Part shown: one piece after another, positions 12,688 to 25,043 of the stretch
Position numbering within the stretch: position 1 is the first letter of the stretch
Layout of the letters: each line of letters starts with the position of its first letter
Notes under the pieces: generated by a model
Told to the model about the DNA's origin: nothing
The model's database searches: none
The model's input: the letters and a program-made list of their open reading frames with translations, nothing else
Source of the DNA: Alopecurus myosuroides
Taxonomy: Eukaryota; Streptophyta; Magnoliopsida; Poales; Poaceae
Assembly: GCA_028641055.1 (NCBI GenBank)
Contig: CM054058.1
Coordinates: 238,624,187 to 238,688,186, forward strand
Reading direction: 5' to 3'
DNA: 64,000 bases
Made by a program: the position numbers and the translations under genes

Positions 12688-12942
12688 ACGTACCACCCTG
12701 TTCTTCTGTCAGAAGATGGGATGCTCCTAGAGCATGCTTATCTGTCAGAGATAGCTTGCCTGAATCATCTTTGACAAGCCTTTGACCGTTTGGTGCGCGA
12801 TAATCTAGGGGATTTCAGTAAATTCCCCTCGATTTTCGCGTGTAGTGGGCGGCGTGGAGGTGCGCCGGTTGGCTTCCAGCTACCACGTGCCAGCTTAGAT
12901 TTTACTTCAGGGCACTTAATGGTGGGGGTTTTCTGAACTCTT

Positions 12943-12950
12943 TATAAATA
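12943..12950 (+). promoter_or_regulatory. TATA box of the antisense gene of element E
   Basis: TATAAATA on the plus strand, about 115 bp before the first ATG of the antisense gene. It uses the same octamer as the corresponding box in element D (45649-45656) and has similar spacing. Confidence 0.6.
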
Positions 12951-13057
12951 CGGGGGGAGCATTAACTTTTCCTTTCTTCCTCCTCGTTCCTGCACCTCTT
13001 TATCTTTCTTGCGCTCACACCTCCATAGCCGCACTCCCAAGCTCCTGTTGTGATGCC

Positions 13058-16000
13058 ATGGGGAAAACCATGGGAAACGGTTGGGCCACCACGGTCAGCG
13101 GCGCCGGCACGACCAAGCGGAAAGGTGGAAAATGGGAGAAATCCGCCGGAACGTCCAAGATCCTTTCATCCCTCGAGCACGAAGGGCTCATCAGGCCTGA
13201 GTCATAGAAGAAGTGGCATCGCCCTGGGAGCGGGACTGGACCCACGCTGGAGGCGGACGAGCGTGTGGCTTTTACACACCATGTTGCTAGTGGTGTCTCT
13301 TTCCCGCTCCACTCTTTCTTCCTCGCTCTACTATGTGCGTACGGCGTGCAGCTGCACGACGTACCTCCCAATTCTCCATCCATCATCTCTCCTGCTTCAT
13401 CGTTAGGTGCGATTCCTACCTTGGCATCGCTCCCCACTGGCCCTGTTCAAGTGGTCTTTTGTCGTTAAGGCTCAACCGAGCAAGGAGGGGCCCCATGCCA
13501 CGAGGCTGGGGGTTGCAACATCCAGATCGACCCCCAAGGCCAAGTACTCCAAGATGGACTTCGTGGAGTCAGCTACAGGCTGGCAGACTCGGTAGTTCTA
13601 CGCATAGGACACGCCTGATCCTACTGGGGATCCCTTGGTCAATCTGAACAGCCTGGTTATCCATAGGAGTGCTTGGAGGAATCACCTAACTGCCAAAGAA
13701 ACCGTAGGGACTGAAGAATTGATGGCTCAGATTGCCACCCTGAAGGCCCGCAGACTGACTGGAACTCACCTGGGCGGGGTTTTCCCGAAGCGCCGAGTGC
13801 AACCTCTTCAAGCATGTGCCGACCCCATGTGGGCCTTTTTGGGTGCCAGTGACTCTAAGAGACTTCGACTGGAAGAACTATCAATAAACGATCTCAAGTC
13901 TTGATTGCGGAATATCTCTCGAGTCCCTGAGTCGAAACCTATCAACTCCATTCTAAGCTACGAACCCTCCTACTTTGGTAAGCCTACTCCCTTTTAGTCT
14001 TGCTCTACTTTTTTTTTCTTTAATAGAGTGGGAGCCTTTCTTCTCAAGGTCCTTCTCTTATCTCTTTTTCTTCAGAATCAGGGCCTCGCTCCCAGCAATC
14101 CACCCATCGCTGGTAGTGTGGAGTTCATGCAAGGGTTGACTATGGACTCACAGACTGACCTTGACTCAATTCCCTCTATGGTGACGGCTCATTCCGATGC
14201 GGAATGAGGAGATCCAAGGCGACGCTAACAACTCGAGGGCGACTCAAAAGCGCACCCGAGCAGATAATGATCAAGAGGAAGCTACCTCAAGGGACTCCAG
14301 TTCTTTGAGTGCGACCAGGAATAGAGAATCGAGTGAACCTATCTTCGTCTTTCCCTTGGCGTCGATGCTGCCACTCGGCTCACACAACGTAATTGATTCC
14401 TCTTCTCAGCCACCTCTTGCCAAGAAGGCTTGCCGTCTGTTCATCTTGGGCTCTCGTCCTGGCGGGTAATGCTTCTTTATTTTATCTTTGCCTTCGTCTA
14501 TTTTTGCATTCTTACCGAGTCTCGTTTTGCTCTTTCTTAGCGTACCCCCTACGGTTCCGACCTCTCCCCCCAAAGAGGTAGGTTCAAGCACTCCTTTGGA
14601 GGAGATGGTAGTTCCCATCTCATGTTCTTTTGTGGCTGCAAAGGACCCTCCAGTTGTAAAGGACAAAGGGGTTGCCTAGGAAAAATCACTGGCGGGCCCA
14701 GATGTTTCTGCAGCTGACCCGAGTCAGCCCTCGCCTTCGGCTCCTGGGTTCTTCGGGCCCAACGATCCTTTGGCTGGTGTTTACACGGTGGCTTCTGAAT
14801 TTGAGGTCAGTAAGAATGTGAGTCCCTCTGTATTTGTTTCTCTTTTACTCCGCTTTTCTATCGGGTGCGCGACTAGCGCTCCCGATGGGAGTAGCCTCGG
14901 AGTCCATGTTTGGCTGCATGCAGTCGAGCATAGACTCAAAACCTGCAACTTGCACTCTAATTTTTCCCTTTTCTATTTCCTCTAGCCTTTTATAAAATTC
15001 ATGAAGGAGCTGGGCACTCGATTCCTTAATATTGGGAGGGAGAGAGACATTGCTCACTCTAACTTCAACAAGGCCAGAGGTAATTAGTCCTACAAATATT
15101 ACAACGTTTTACTCTGCTTTTACTATCTGGTCACATTACTGCTTTCTCCAGAACTCTTAACCGTGACTGCTTCCAAGAAGAATGCCGCTCTCACTCAAGT
15201 GAAAGAACTCGGGGAGCAAGTGGAAGCTCTTAGCGGGGAGGCCACTACTGAGAAGAAAGATTCTGAGGTCGCCACTCGAAAGGAGAACGAGGCCAAGCAG
15301 AGAGAGGAGCTCTGAAGAAGTTTGTGGATCTAGAGGATGCCTTGATTCCTTGACTCCAAGCCATGACTGACTCCCTGACAGGTGTGCCCTTCTTCTTTAC
15401 TTGTGCTTCTTCATGTGTGTTTCACTGTCTTTGTTCTGACAGTAATATTTCTTGCTATAATACAGAGGCCTTGGATAGCCCACCTGACCTCACCGCTCGC
15501 ATATGGGCGGGTGCAATCCTAGACACTGTTGCTTCCTATGAGGAGCAAGCATCTAAGGTCAAGGAAGCACTCGTCAAGCTCTAGAGTGTGCTTGTCTCCT
15601 TCCACGAGTGCTTGTTCCCGTTCAATGACATGCCTCCAACTCTTGATGCTTTGATGGGCGTGTTTTTCAACATGAACGTCTTGGCTGATTTCAGCCGGGA
15701 GCAAACTCTCTAGGGCAGAGACAGTCCTCACTATTGCGAGGGTGCACTTCAAAGTCCCCTTCAATGTAGTGCACCCTCGCAATAGTGGTTCTCCCAGGGA
15801 CTCGAGTGGGCAAGAGGTAGATCTCAGCCCCTGTAGTGATGGCTCTGTCAAACTATCCCAGCAGCTTTTGGCTATGCTTGAAGCTCGAGCACAAGCTGCC
15901 CAGGCTGCTAAAGAGGCTCGTTGTGGAGCCACCCAAGACCAGTTTATTTTGTATCGTAGTTTTTGTATTAGCGGTGCCTTAGTGGAAAAAAAATCTACCT

Positions 16001-17070
16001 TTATTTGTAAAGAACCTCTTTTGCTGGAGATAAATGAAATTCCCTTGATTATTTCTATATCATTGTATCTTCCTTGCACGTTCTCATTTGATGGGAGTAG
16101 CCCCGGAGTGTGAGGCGGTAAAATGATGCCAAGCACTCAAGTTTTTTAGTTACTTGAGTCTTGACGATCTCCTCCTTCTTTCCTCATGTAACTAGAGCTA
16201 ATGATTCATCGGCTGAGGCAGGTGGTAGTACTTGAGTGCCAGCATCTGGGTCAGATGCGAGTCCTCGTGTTAATCGTTTCTCCCAAGTGAACTCCCAAGA
16301 TAACTTAGTGAGATTCCTGCGCATAAATCTTTTAAGCAAAGATGGGAAACTCAAAAACATAAAGGCTTAACTTGAGGTCTCCAAATCCAAAGAGCAAGCA
16401 GCTGGATAACCTGAAGAATTCGTTCTAGCTGAACTGGCTGCTATAGTTACTAATCTAGGCTATAAGTTGTTGGGTTTACATCTCCTATTTTGATTTGACT
16501 CAATGTCGCCATCTAACTTGAGTGTTTGTGTTTCTGTAGGTATTCAGGAGAATCCATCTGAAGAACATAGGTATATTGAGAAGGAGCACAAGAAACTTGC
16601 TTCATACAACTCTTCTCCATTCTGGAGTTGATGTTAATAAGTCCACGAGCTGCTGACTCTCCGTACTCGTGCTCAACAAGTGGGTGGATTCATTGGGTCC
16701 TGTCACATGGCCATGTGCAATATTTATGGTGATCTATTTCCTCTCAACAAAATACCAGAAGGGCTCTTCAATTTGATTCGAAAGTTTAGCAATTATGGCC
16801 ACACCAAGGCACTCGTTCGTCGTCAACTAGTTGGGGTGCGAAGGTTGCTCTAGCGGTTGGTAAGACCCATTATCATTGTATGAGTTTGAGCAAGATTCCT
16901 AGAGGTCCTCTTGCTCTCCGGGACGCCAACGTGTGAACATGAGCTCCCGGTATGGAGAAGCAATTCCTGCTACCGTTGCACTCATGCGCCTAGCAGAGGA
17001 AGAAACAGATGTGCAGTTGGTGAGTGACTCGGTCCCCGAGTTTAAGGGATTTATATTCTCAAGTCGTTGA
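13058..17070 (+). pseudogene. Decayed antisense gene of element E (putative gypsy-type transposon protein)
   Basis: Runs opposite to E's gag-pol. Exon 1 (about 13058-13905) matches the intact homologue in element B: a segment HHVASGVSFPLHSFFLALL followed by CAYGVQLHDVPPNSP corresponds to B residues 77-110. An in-frame TAG near 13204 and frameshifts after about 13400 break it. Later pieces recall the other exons: coiled-coil text at 15000-15320, a helical segment at 15465-15710 like B exon 6, and a C-terminal piece around 16800-17065. Introns carry the motif CGATGGGAGTAGCC (14880, 16090). Family: plant 'putative gypsy type transposon' (PF04195-like), function unknown. Several stops mean it cannot make the full protein. 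Confidence 0.7.
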
Positions 17071-17227
17071 CTCTTTTGTAAATGACTCTGTAATTATCTG
17101 TCTTGTATATCAATGTATATTTCCCATATCTTTCAAATGTTGGCATTTTTGTAATCCTATTGAGTGGCTTATAGCGAGAGCTTTTGCACCACAGCTTAGA
17201 CTCCTTCAAGCTTAATCTGCCAGTGGT

Positions 17228-17770
17228 AGTTGCCCCTGTTTTTCTGTTTAGGCTTTTGCTGCGCAACCCCCGAGTGTTTCGGGTGCAATTAAAGCTTGGA
17301 GTTAACCCTGTTTTTTCGTTTAGACTTTTTGCTGCGCAGCCCCCGAGTATTTAGAGTGTAACCACGACTGGGGGTCAACCATGTTTTAGTGTTACATTTT
17401 TTGCTGCACAACCCCCTAGTGTTTCAAGTGTAGCCATGACTGGGAATCACCCTAGTATTTCTGTTAAAAAAATTGTTGCACAAGCTCCGAGTGTTTCGAG
17501 TGCAACCACGGCTGGGAGTCACCCTGTTTTTAGTTAATTTTTTTACTGTGCAGCCCCCTAGTGTTTCGAGTCCGACCACGGCTGGGAGTCATCCCTGTTT
17601 TTTTCTTAAACATTTTTCTGCGCAGCACCCGAGTGTTTCGAGTGCGATCACGGCTGGGAGTCGCCCCTATTTTTATGTTAAACTTTTTTCTACATGGCCC
17701 CCGAGTGTTTCGAGTGTGACCACGGTTGGGAGTCACCCCTAATTTTCTGTTTAATTTCTGCTGCACAGCT
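17228..17770. repeat. Minisatellite, seven ~71-bp units
   Basis: Seven tandem units, each with the core CCCCGAGTGTTTCGAGTG followed by ACCACGGCTGGGAGTCACCCCT and a T-rich stretch ending in CTGCGCAG. Unit starts are near 17270, 17341, 17411, 17487, 17555, 17628 and 17700. It lies in E between the end of the antisense gene and the end of pol, the variable 3' part of Tat elements. The apparent ORFs through it are translations of the repeat. Confidence 0.85.
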
Positions 17771-18374
17771 TCTCTTATACTCGATTTGGGCTATGGTGAA
17801 TTTACAGTTGTTTTCTGTGTGGTAGACTGTAAAACAGACAAAGAAAAATATCACAGTGGAGAGGTAATTAGCTTAATTTGTTCATGTGGGATACAAAAGT
17901 GGCTAGAGTAGCCTTATTCTAGGTGCACTAAAATAAGAAAAACTAGGCGTAAAAACGACGTAGTTGTGAGATGTTTCATGGGTCCTGTAGATGTTCCATG
18001 TCTTCTTGCCCTTGAGTTTGTATGCACCGTTTCCGAGTACTTCCCCTATCACATAGGATCCTTCCCATGGGGATGTCAGCTTGTCGTGACTTTCTTCCTT
18101 GAGTAGCAGTACCATATCACCGACGTTGAAGGTTCTCTTGCGTACTCGACGAGCGTGGTAATTGAGCAAGCCTTGCTGATATGTTGTTGTGCGTACGAGT
18201 GCTATGTCCCAAGCCTTGTCTACCAGGTCGACAACATCTTCGAGTGCCTTATTCAAGTCATTATCCATGTATACAGCCACTCGAGGAGCGTTGTGTTGTA
18301 CCTCTGCTGGCAGCACTGCATCTACTTCGTAAACCAGAAAAAAGGGTGTGGTTCTCAAACTCCAAAGTACCGAG

Positions 18375-18916
18375 TAGGGCTGGAATTAAAAATTGAAACT
18401 CACGAGTTAAATGAGTAGCTCGCAACTCGACTCGGCTCAGCTCGAACTCGTTGTCCAACGAGCCGAGTCGAGTTTTCGTTTTCGACAGTAAACGAGTTCA
18501 AGCTAAACGAGCCGAGTTTACGAGTACTCGTTTAGCTCGTTTAACTCGGTAAAAAGAGTTTCTAATGATATTCTTATCTATGTGAACATTTTTTTACTGA
18601 TTATTGTACTTTCTTTAATACAAATTATTTGATGGTGACATGTTTTCATCAATTATTGTGATGATTTTATTTTATACATGCCCCAAATAATGAAAATAAT
18701 TATATATACAATATATAATATTGACTTTTTATAGTTTTACAAAATAAAAAAAGTTAAACGAGTAGCTCGCGAGCTACTCGCGAGTTCACCGAGCCGAGCC
18801 GAGTTTTGATTTTGGACTCGTTTGTTGAACGAGTCGAGCCGAGCTCGACTCGTCAATTGATCGAGCTTGAGCGAGTCGAGCCGAGCTGACTCCGCTCGGC
18901 TCGAATTCCAGCCCTA
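18375..18916. mobile_element. Non-autonomous hAT-type MITE, 542 bp
   Basis: Perfect 13-bp terminal inverted repeats TAGGGCTGGAATT / AATTCCAGCCCTA, flanked by a perfect 8-bp target duplication GTACCGAG (18367-18374 and 18917-18924). Eight-base duplication and TAGGG ends are hAT hallmarks. Both subterminal regions are packed with CGAGT/ACTCG and GAGCCGAG words in both orientations around an AT-rich centre (18560-18750). Removing the element and one duplication restores the integrase frame of E across the junction. It encodes no protein. Confidence 0.92.
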
Positions 18917-21015
18917 GTACCGAGGGTAACTCTTCTGTCCATGCTCCAGCGGCCCGTTTGAGTGGTGTTAGCAGACATTTCTTGAGTCCAACTGCGAGTA
19001 ATCCGTTTAACCGTTCCACATGCCCATTGGTTTGTGGGTGTGCCGTCGATGGGTTGCTAACATTGATTCCCATCTCCTTGCAGTAATCTTGGAACTCAGC
19101 TGTTGTGAAGTTGGTTCCATTATCTGTGATGATACTGTGTGGGAATCCTAACTTGTGGAGGATCGACCTTATAAATTTTATCACTGACTCTGCAGCTTGT
19201 GATGTTACAATCATTCCTTCAACCTACTTGGTAAATTTGTCGACTACCACCAACAACCTAGTGTACCCTCCATTCGATGATCGGCAAAGTGGCCCAACCA
19301 TGTCGAGTCCCCACCACGCAAAGGGTCACGCGAGTGGTATCATATGGATTTCAGTAGCAGGGACATTGGGTCTTGTTGCAAAAATCTGGCACACCTCATA
19401 GTGTTGTGCGATTGATTTGGTGTCGAGTTTTGTTGTGGGCCAATAAAATCCCGCTATGAATGCTTTGCGGACTAAGTTTCTACTTCCTACGTGGTGTCCG
19501 CAAGTTCCCTGATGGATGTCGAGTAGTATGTCCTTTCGTTCCTCCGGGGTGACGCGTCTCTGTAATATATCTAAAATGTTGCATTTGTGGTATTGTCCAT
19601 CATGGATTGTAAATGCTTTTGCTATGCGCATCACTCGACGTTCTTCTGTTTGATCTTCCGGGAGTTCCTTCCGTATCATATAATCAATTAGCGGCTGCAT
19701 CCAGGTAGTTTGAACTTCGAGAACTTCTTCTGATGTGTCCATGTGTGCAGGCTCCCCCTCTTTGTCTGATTGTTCTGTTGTACTTAGCTCTATGTTTTTT
19801 GTTTCATCTATTTCTATAGCTGCCACCTTACGCTTAATCGAGGGCTGGTCAATCTCCTTGTTGAAAACATCAGGTGGTATAGGCGCGCATGTTGACCCGA
19901 TGGTAGCCAGTGGTTTTGCCTCCGAGTTACTTTCTCTACCAAAATTTTATAGCTCTAATCCATCGAATTTCCCTCGACTTTATTGTATAGCTCTCAATAG
20001 ACGGCCATGTATTCGGCTGGGGCGTTGCACTCTTTCATGGTTTTCTGTACCACGAGGTTCGAGTCGCTGTAGATGACGAGTCGAGTGGCTCTGCATGATT
20101 TGGACTTCTTCATCCCGTGTATGAGTGCTTCGTATTCGGATTCATTATTTGATGTGTTTTTTAAGTTAATCTGAAGTACGTATAGCATCCCATCACCCTT
20201 GGGTTATGTGAGTACGACTCCTCCTCCTTCTTTCCGCTTTGACCTGTCAAAGTACATTGTCCAATTGCTCGACATGTCTGGCTGCCTGGGCTGCTCCAAC
20301 TCGAGCCATTCTGAAACAAAGTTTGGGAGTACTTGCGATTTTATCGCCTTCCTTATCTCGTAGGTTATATCCTAAGTATCCAACTCGATTCCTCACTTGG
20401 CCACCCGGCTTGTCGCATTGTAGTTGTTGAGTATCTCTGACAATGGTACATTGGACACCACTATGATTGGGTGCTCTTGGAAGTAGTGTCTCTATTTCCG
20501 AGCTGTCATGTAGACTCCATAGGCTAGCTTCTAGTAATGTGGGTAGAATTGTTTGGATGATGAAAACACTTCACTCAGATAGTATACCGGGCATTGTATT
20601 CCGTGTATGGGCCCATCCTGGGGTCGTTCTACGATGAGCACCGTTCTTACCACCTGTCTGGTCGCTGCAATGTATAGGTACATTAGCTCTTTTTCTTGAG
20701 GTGCTACCAGGACGGGTGGAATTGACAGGATGCGTTTGAGTGCATAGAAGGCATCCCGGGCTTTGGGTGTTCGCTCGAATTTATCTAACTTCTTTAGCAG
20801 TTTGTAGAAGCGCAATGCTTTCTCTCCAAGTTTGGCAATGAATCTGCTGAGTGCTGCGACTCGCCCTGCTAGCTACTGGACACCCTTTACATTTAATGGC
20901 TCCTTCATTGTGAGGATGGCTTGGGTTTTTTGCGGATTGCCTCAAGCCTCTAGCGGATAGGAGGTACCCGAGTAAGTCTCCCTGATGCACTCCGAATGCG
21001 CACTTCTTTGAGTTT

Positions 21016-21119
21016 AGCTTGATTCGGCACTCGTCTAGCATTGCAAAGGTTTCACGGAGATTCTTTGGGTTCAGCTTGATTCGGCACTCGTCTAGCATCG
21101 CAAAGGTTTCACGGAGATC
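21016..21119 (-). repeat. In-frame 57-bp tandem duplication inside E reverse transcriptase
   Basis: A 57-bp unit is present twice (period 57, one and a partial copy differing at a few bases). It duplicates 19 residues beginning LRETFAMLDECRIKLN. B has one copy of the equivalent segment (MKETFDALNAYRIKLN), so this is a duplication in E. Confidence 0.85.
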
Positions 21120-21754
21120 ATCAATAAGGGTTTCTGGCTTTTTGGATTTGACGACAATGTCATACAAGTAAACTTGCGCGTTTCTACCAATCTGCTTCTT
21201 TAGGCAGTTTCACATCATCCACTGATATGTGGCACCTGCGTTCTTCAATCCGAAGGGCATTGTGGTGTAGCAGTACACTCAAAAGGGTGTGATGAATGCA
21301 GTCTTCTCCTCATCTTCTTTCTTCATGTAGATTTGTTTGTACCCTGAATATGCGCCGAGGAAGGAGAGTCGCTCACTTCCCGTAGTAGAGTGGATAATTT
21401 GATCGATGCGTGGCAATGGGAACCAATCCTTAGGGCAGTGCTTGTTCAACGAGGTGTAATCGATTCCCATTCGCGGTATGTTCGTGTTTTTCTTGACTAC
21501 CGGGACAGGATTTGCAAGCCAAGTTGCAGTTTTGATCTCTCAGGTGAACTTTGCTGCTAGCAGTCTGTTAACCTCTTCTCATATTGCTCTCTGCTTCGGC
21601 TCTGAGTAGTGTTGTGTGGATTTTTGTATTGGCTTGGCATCTTTGTAGATTTTGAGTGGGTGCTCGGTGAATTTCCTGGGGACTCCTCGCATGTCAGCTG
21701 GGACCATGCGAAGATCCTCCAGTTATCATGGAGAAATTTGACAAGTGTGGTTAC

Positions 21755-21757
21755 CTA
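21755..21757 (-). other. In-frame amber at the protease/RT junction of element E
   Basis: The minus strand reads GCA TAG GTA ACC ACA CTT GTC AAA TTT, directly before the conserved FLHDNWRIFAW segment. It occupies the same position as the amber codons at 30568, 41655 and 52592. Confidence 0.75.
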
Positions 21758-24700
21758 TGCGATAGGCATCGTGTTTGACACGAGCACTGTCGTTGGGTCA
21801 GTTGGGTAGACCTGGTGTGCCGTGGTGTCCTTCTTCACGTCAAATTCCATCTCGGGTACTGTTTTCTGAGTCAGCGGGAGGAGCGAGTGGTCAGTCATGA
21901 CCTATATATCTGCTAGCTCCTTCTGCATCCCAAATGATTGCGATATCCTATTGAACTCAACGTCTCAGTTGTCAGATTTATTGTAGTTTTTGTACACTGT
22001 TATGATTCCCCTGGGTCCTGGCATTTTAAGCATCAGGTACGCGTAATGGGGTACGGCCATGAACCTCATGAAAGCTGACCTACCTAATATGGCATTATAC
22101 TGTGATGGTCAGTCGACTACCTCAAAGTCGAGCTTTTCCTTCCTGAAGTGGTCACGCTCCCCGAAAATCACCTCGAGTGCTATTGTTCCTAAAGGTCGGA
22201 CTGCTTTTCGAGGTACAATCCCGTGGAATGAGTTTTCTGATTGCTTCATGTTGCTTACTAGTATATTCATCTGCTTCAACGTATCTACGTAGATGATGTT
22301 AATTCCACTCCCTCCACCCATAAATATGCGGCTGAGGTCGTAGCCCCCGATTTGGGCTTCGAGTACTAGTGCGACTTTCCCTAGGTAGGGTACTCGAGGC
22401 GGGTGGTCTGCTCTAGAGAATGTGATTCTTGCGTCTGACCAGTTCAGGAACTCGGGTGTTGCGGGGGGGGGGGGGGGGGGACTGATGTCTTAGCTAGATT
22501 CACCTGCCTCGTAACGACTTTCTGGCTGCTCTTGGATGGTGCACCTTTCTGTATCATGTACATCTTTGTTTTTTGCTCTGGGTACATGTCCTTGTCCAGG
22601 TAACCCACTCTATACTGGTGATGCATTGTTGCGGCCTGTTGTGCCCTGGGTGCTGGTTGTGCTAGAGGTGGTGCGCCTATCGCCATCGGATGTGGTCGTG
22701 GCGCACCCACTGCTAATACTCCTTGCAAACTGGGGAAGCCTTCCTGTTGAGCCTCTCTCTGCTTCCTGTATGATGCTTCCATGAGGAGTTGGAATCTTCG
22801 GAAATCTTTTAACATATGGCTTGACCTGCGGACTTCATTGTCATCTGCATACATGTGGTTTGGACAGGGTCCTTCGAGTTGCTGCTCGGTTGACATGGGT
22901 GGCAGTCCATCTGCATGCATCTTTCGCGGCTGCCACTCTCGCTTCTATTCTTCCCTGTATCCGCGTTCCTGCTCTCGCGGTGCTTCGCGTGCCTGCCTAA
23001 GGTAATCATTGTTGTGACTCCCCAGAAATTCTGCAGCCACCATCTCAGTTTCCATCTCGTCAAAGACGCGGTTTCGCGAGTGTACCTTCTACACCCCCTC
23101 CCCCTCATTTGCATACGAGATGTCCATGTTATCTTCTTTGGGTGAGGGTGGGTGGGAACTTTGCGCTGATTCCGCGCCTTCAGCCCAACTGTTAGCTATC
23201 TCCATGAGGTCGCCCACTGTTTTGATCCGGACTCGGCCAATGTACTCATTTAGGTCCATTCGGCAGAGTCCATCTCTAAAACTGGAAATTGTTGTTTCCT
23301 CTGAGATGTCCTCTGTGTTGTTCTTTTGGGCAGTCCATCGTTGTATGTATCCGCGGATGTTCTCGTCTAATCGTTGTCTGCACGCTTTCAACTTCCCGAT
23401 TGTTATTGGTTATTTGCAGGTGTAACTGTTTTTGGGTCCTCGGAATGAAGTCGTACTCAGAATGAAGTCGTACTCGAAGTCTTCCCAGCAGCTGTAACTG
23501 TTTTTGGGTCGAATCTTCAACCAGTTTCTTGCGGATCCTACGAGTTTCAGTTGAATGTACTGCATTGGTGTTACTTGGTTGCCCTTATGAATCTAACGGC
23601 GATCAGGCAGTCATCCAACCAAACCTCGGGTTCCTGGACGCCGTCGTATTTTGGGGTCTCATCTGTCAGCTTGAATCTCTCTTGCTTCTTGGCCTGGCGA
23701 ATCTCGCGAGTGAAGCAGGGTGCACGCAGAGTTCCTCCTCATCTTAATCAGGGGAATTCTGTATTGAGTGCTCTGCCTGGGTCTTGTTAGCTCGCAGCTG
23801 TGTTTTTTTTCTGTGGCTAGCTTTCTGCCTAGCATGTCTATTTTCTTTTGCGTGACTCGCGCATCCCTTGGGTCCTCCTCATAGCATGGCGTGCAGGTCG
23901 GCCTTGGTTTTGCTTTGTCAGGCGATGGCTCTACGGGTGCATCTACTGCTCATGGGACGGACCTCTCTCCTAACTCCAAGCTTGAGATGTTGAGGCCCTG
24001 CATCATCTCTTCATGATCTCCGCAAGGGTCGCCCTGTGTTGGCTTGATCGACATCAAATACGTTTGCACCTATAGGAGCCTCTCGTGTGGAGTCTTGGGT
24101 ACTATCTTTTCTGTGGGGTTGGGTTTGCTTGGGTGTTTCTCGAGGTCTAGTGCCCCTCGAGTCCCTCCCATAGTGTCATCTGTCATGTTGCTGGTGTGAG
24201 ATCCTTGTTTGGGAGAGGATGGTTTCTGCACTCCTTCCCCCACAACTTCAGTTGCGCATGTTCCCGCATGACGCGTAGTGTCCAGGTATTTCTGGATCAT
24301 GTTCAGTTTTTTGCTCGGCCAGCTAAGAATGTAGCGGTAGGCCGCCCACTCTTCTCAGGTGGCGTCCTTCGGGAGGGGGATCCCCTGCTCGAACAAGGTC
24401 ATAACTAACTGTACTGTGTCAGCCGATACGTGGATTCTAGGGCGTCCCTTTTTGTTTTTCCTATTTTTGGCCGTGGACCCGAAGTCGATAGACCGAGCAG
24501 GCATGTCGAGTCCATCGTCGTCATTGTTCAGGTCCGTATCTTCGGGTGGAAGGGACTTTGGTGGGTCTTCTTCGAGTTGCTCACCATCCCCAAATGTCCC
24601 GTCGTCCGTTGCGTCCGCTGCTTGCTTGGATCGGACAGGTCCTCGCTATTGCTCTCGCTGTCTGAGGTGGGGTGCTTGGATCGTCTAACCACCGTGATGA

Positions 24701-25000
24701 AGTGGAGCTGGAGGTCAGCAATGTAGGAGTGCCTGAAATTCGCCTCCTCCTCGAGTTGCGGTGGTTAGATCTCTGTTGTAATCGACTCCGTCATCGGGAG
24801 GCGAGGGGAGTCCTGCCGGCGTTGTACTCCCGTGCAACTCGCGTGGAAGTTCAGGTCACCGAACGTAAGGTCGATGCTTCTGTCGATGGAGTCGAACACC
24901 GGGTGTGATGTCGGTGAGTTCTTGGTAAAGCCGATAGACCCGAAAGTGCTTGAGTCCGCCCAGATCGATGAATTGTCGTTTGCAGAAAGTGGGGCCGAAG
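21758..25000 (-). pseudogene. Degenerate gag-protease of element E
   Basis: The N-terminal motif HPVFDSIDRSIDLTFGDLNF (near 24850-24920) matches B and F Gag. A Gag core remnant with GYIQRWTAQKNNTEDISEET lies at 23100-23390, and a zinc-knuckle-like C-x2-H...H segment near 22830-22880. A long G run occurs at 22463-22480. The protease region at 22110-22320 reads MGGGSGINIIYVDTL, where the catalytic Asp before GGSG is not in the visible frame (MGGGSG instead of the DGGSG seen in B), followed by FHGIVPRKAVRPLGTI. Multiple stops and frameshifts are present. Confidence 0.8.
22463..22480. repeat. Run of 18 G
   Basis: An uninterrupted homopolymer in the gag region of E. A second run of 17 G is at 25452-25468 in the right LTR, where the left LTR has only seven. 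Confidence 0.9.
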
Positions 25001-25021
25001 AAGACTCGAGTCGAGTGCCAC

Positions 25022-25043
25022 AGATTCTCACACACAACACCAG
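25022..25043 (-). other. Altered primer-binding site of element E
   Basis: The minus strand next to the LTR end reads TGGTGTTGTGTGTGAGAATC. It can be aligned with the F primer site (TGGCGTCGTCTGTGGGAAT) with several transitions, so it is probably a decayed primer site. Confidence 0.5.

Larger units (their letters stand above)
17903..21754 (-). pseudogene. Degenerate pol of element E (RT, RNase H, integrase)
   Basis: Reading leftward: an RT start after the amber codon (KFLHDNWRIFAW around 21740), RT core (DYTSLNKHCPKD and YSGYKQI near 21340-21470), thumb with an in-frame tandem duplication (21016-21119), RNase H (20000-20280, with YGDSNLVVQ-like motif), the integrase zinc region (HHVGSRNLVRKAF, C-x2-C altered, near 19400-19530), DDE core (DNGTNFTTAEFQDYCKE, HPQTNGHVERLNG near 19000-19110) and the C-terminal region to 17910. 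The integrase is interrupted by a hAT MITE at 18375-18916. Many stops and frameshifts make it non-functional. It is most similar by motif to the intact pol of B. Confidence 0.85.

Noticed and set aside
17473..17766. ORFs on both strands through 17473-17766
   Set aside because: They translate the 71-bp minisatellite; the apparent protein repeats follow the DNA repeat.
17228..17770. CRISPR-like array
   Set aside because: Units are contiguous and diverged without unique spacers, in plant retrotransposon DNA.
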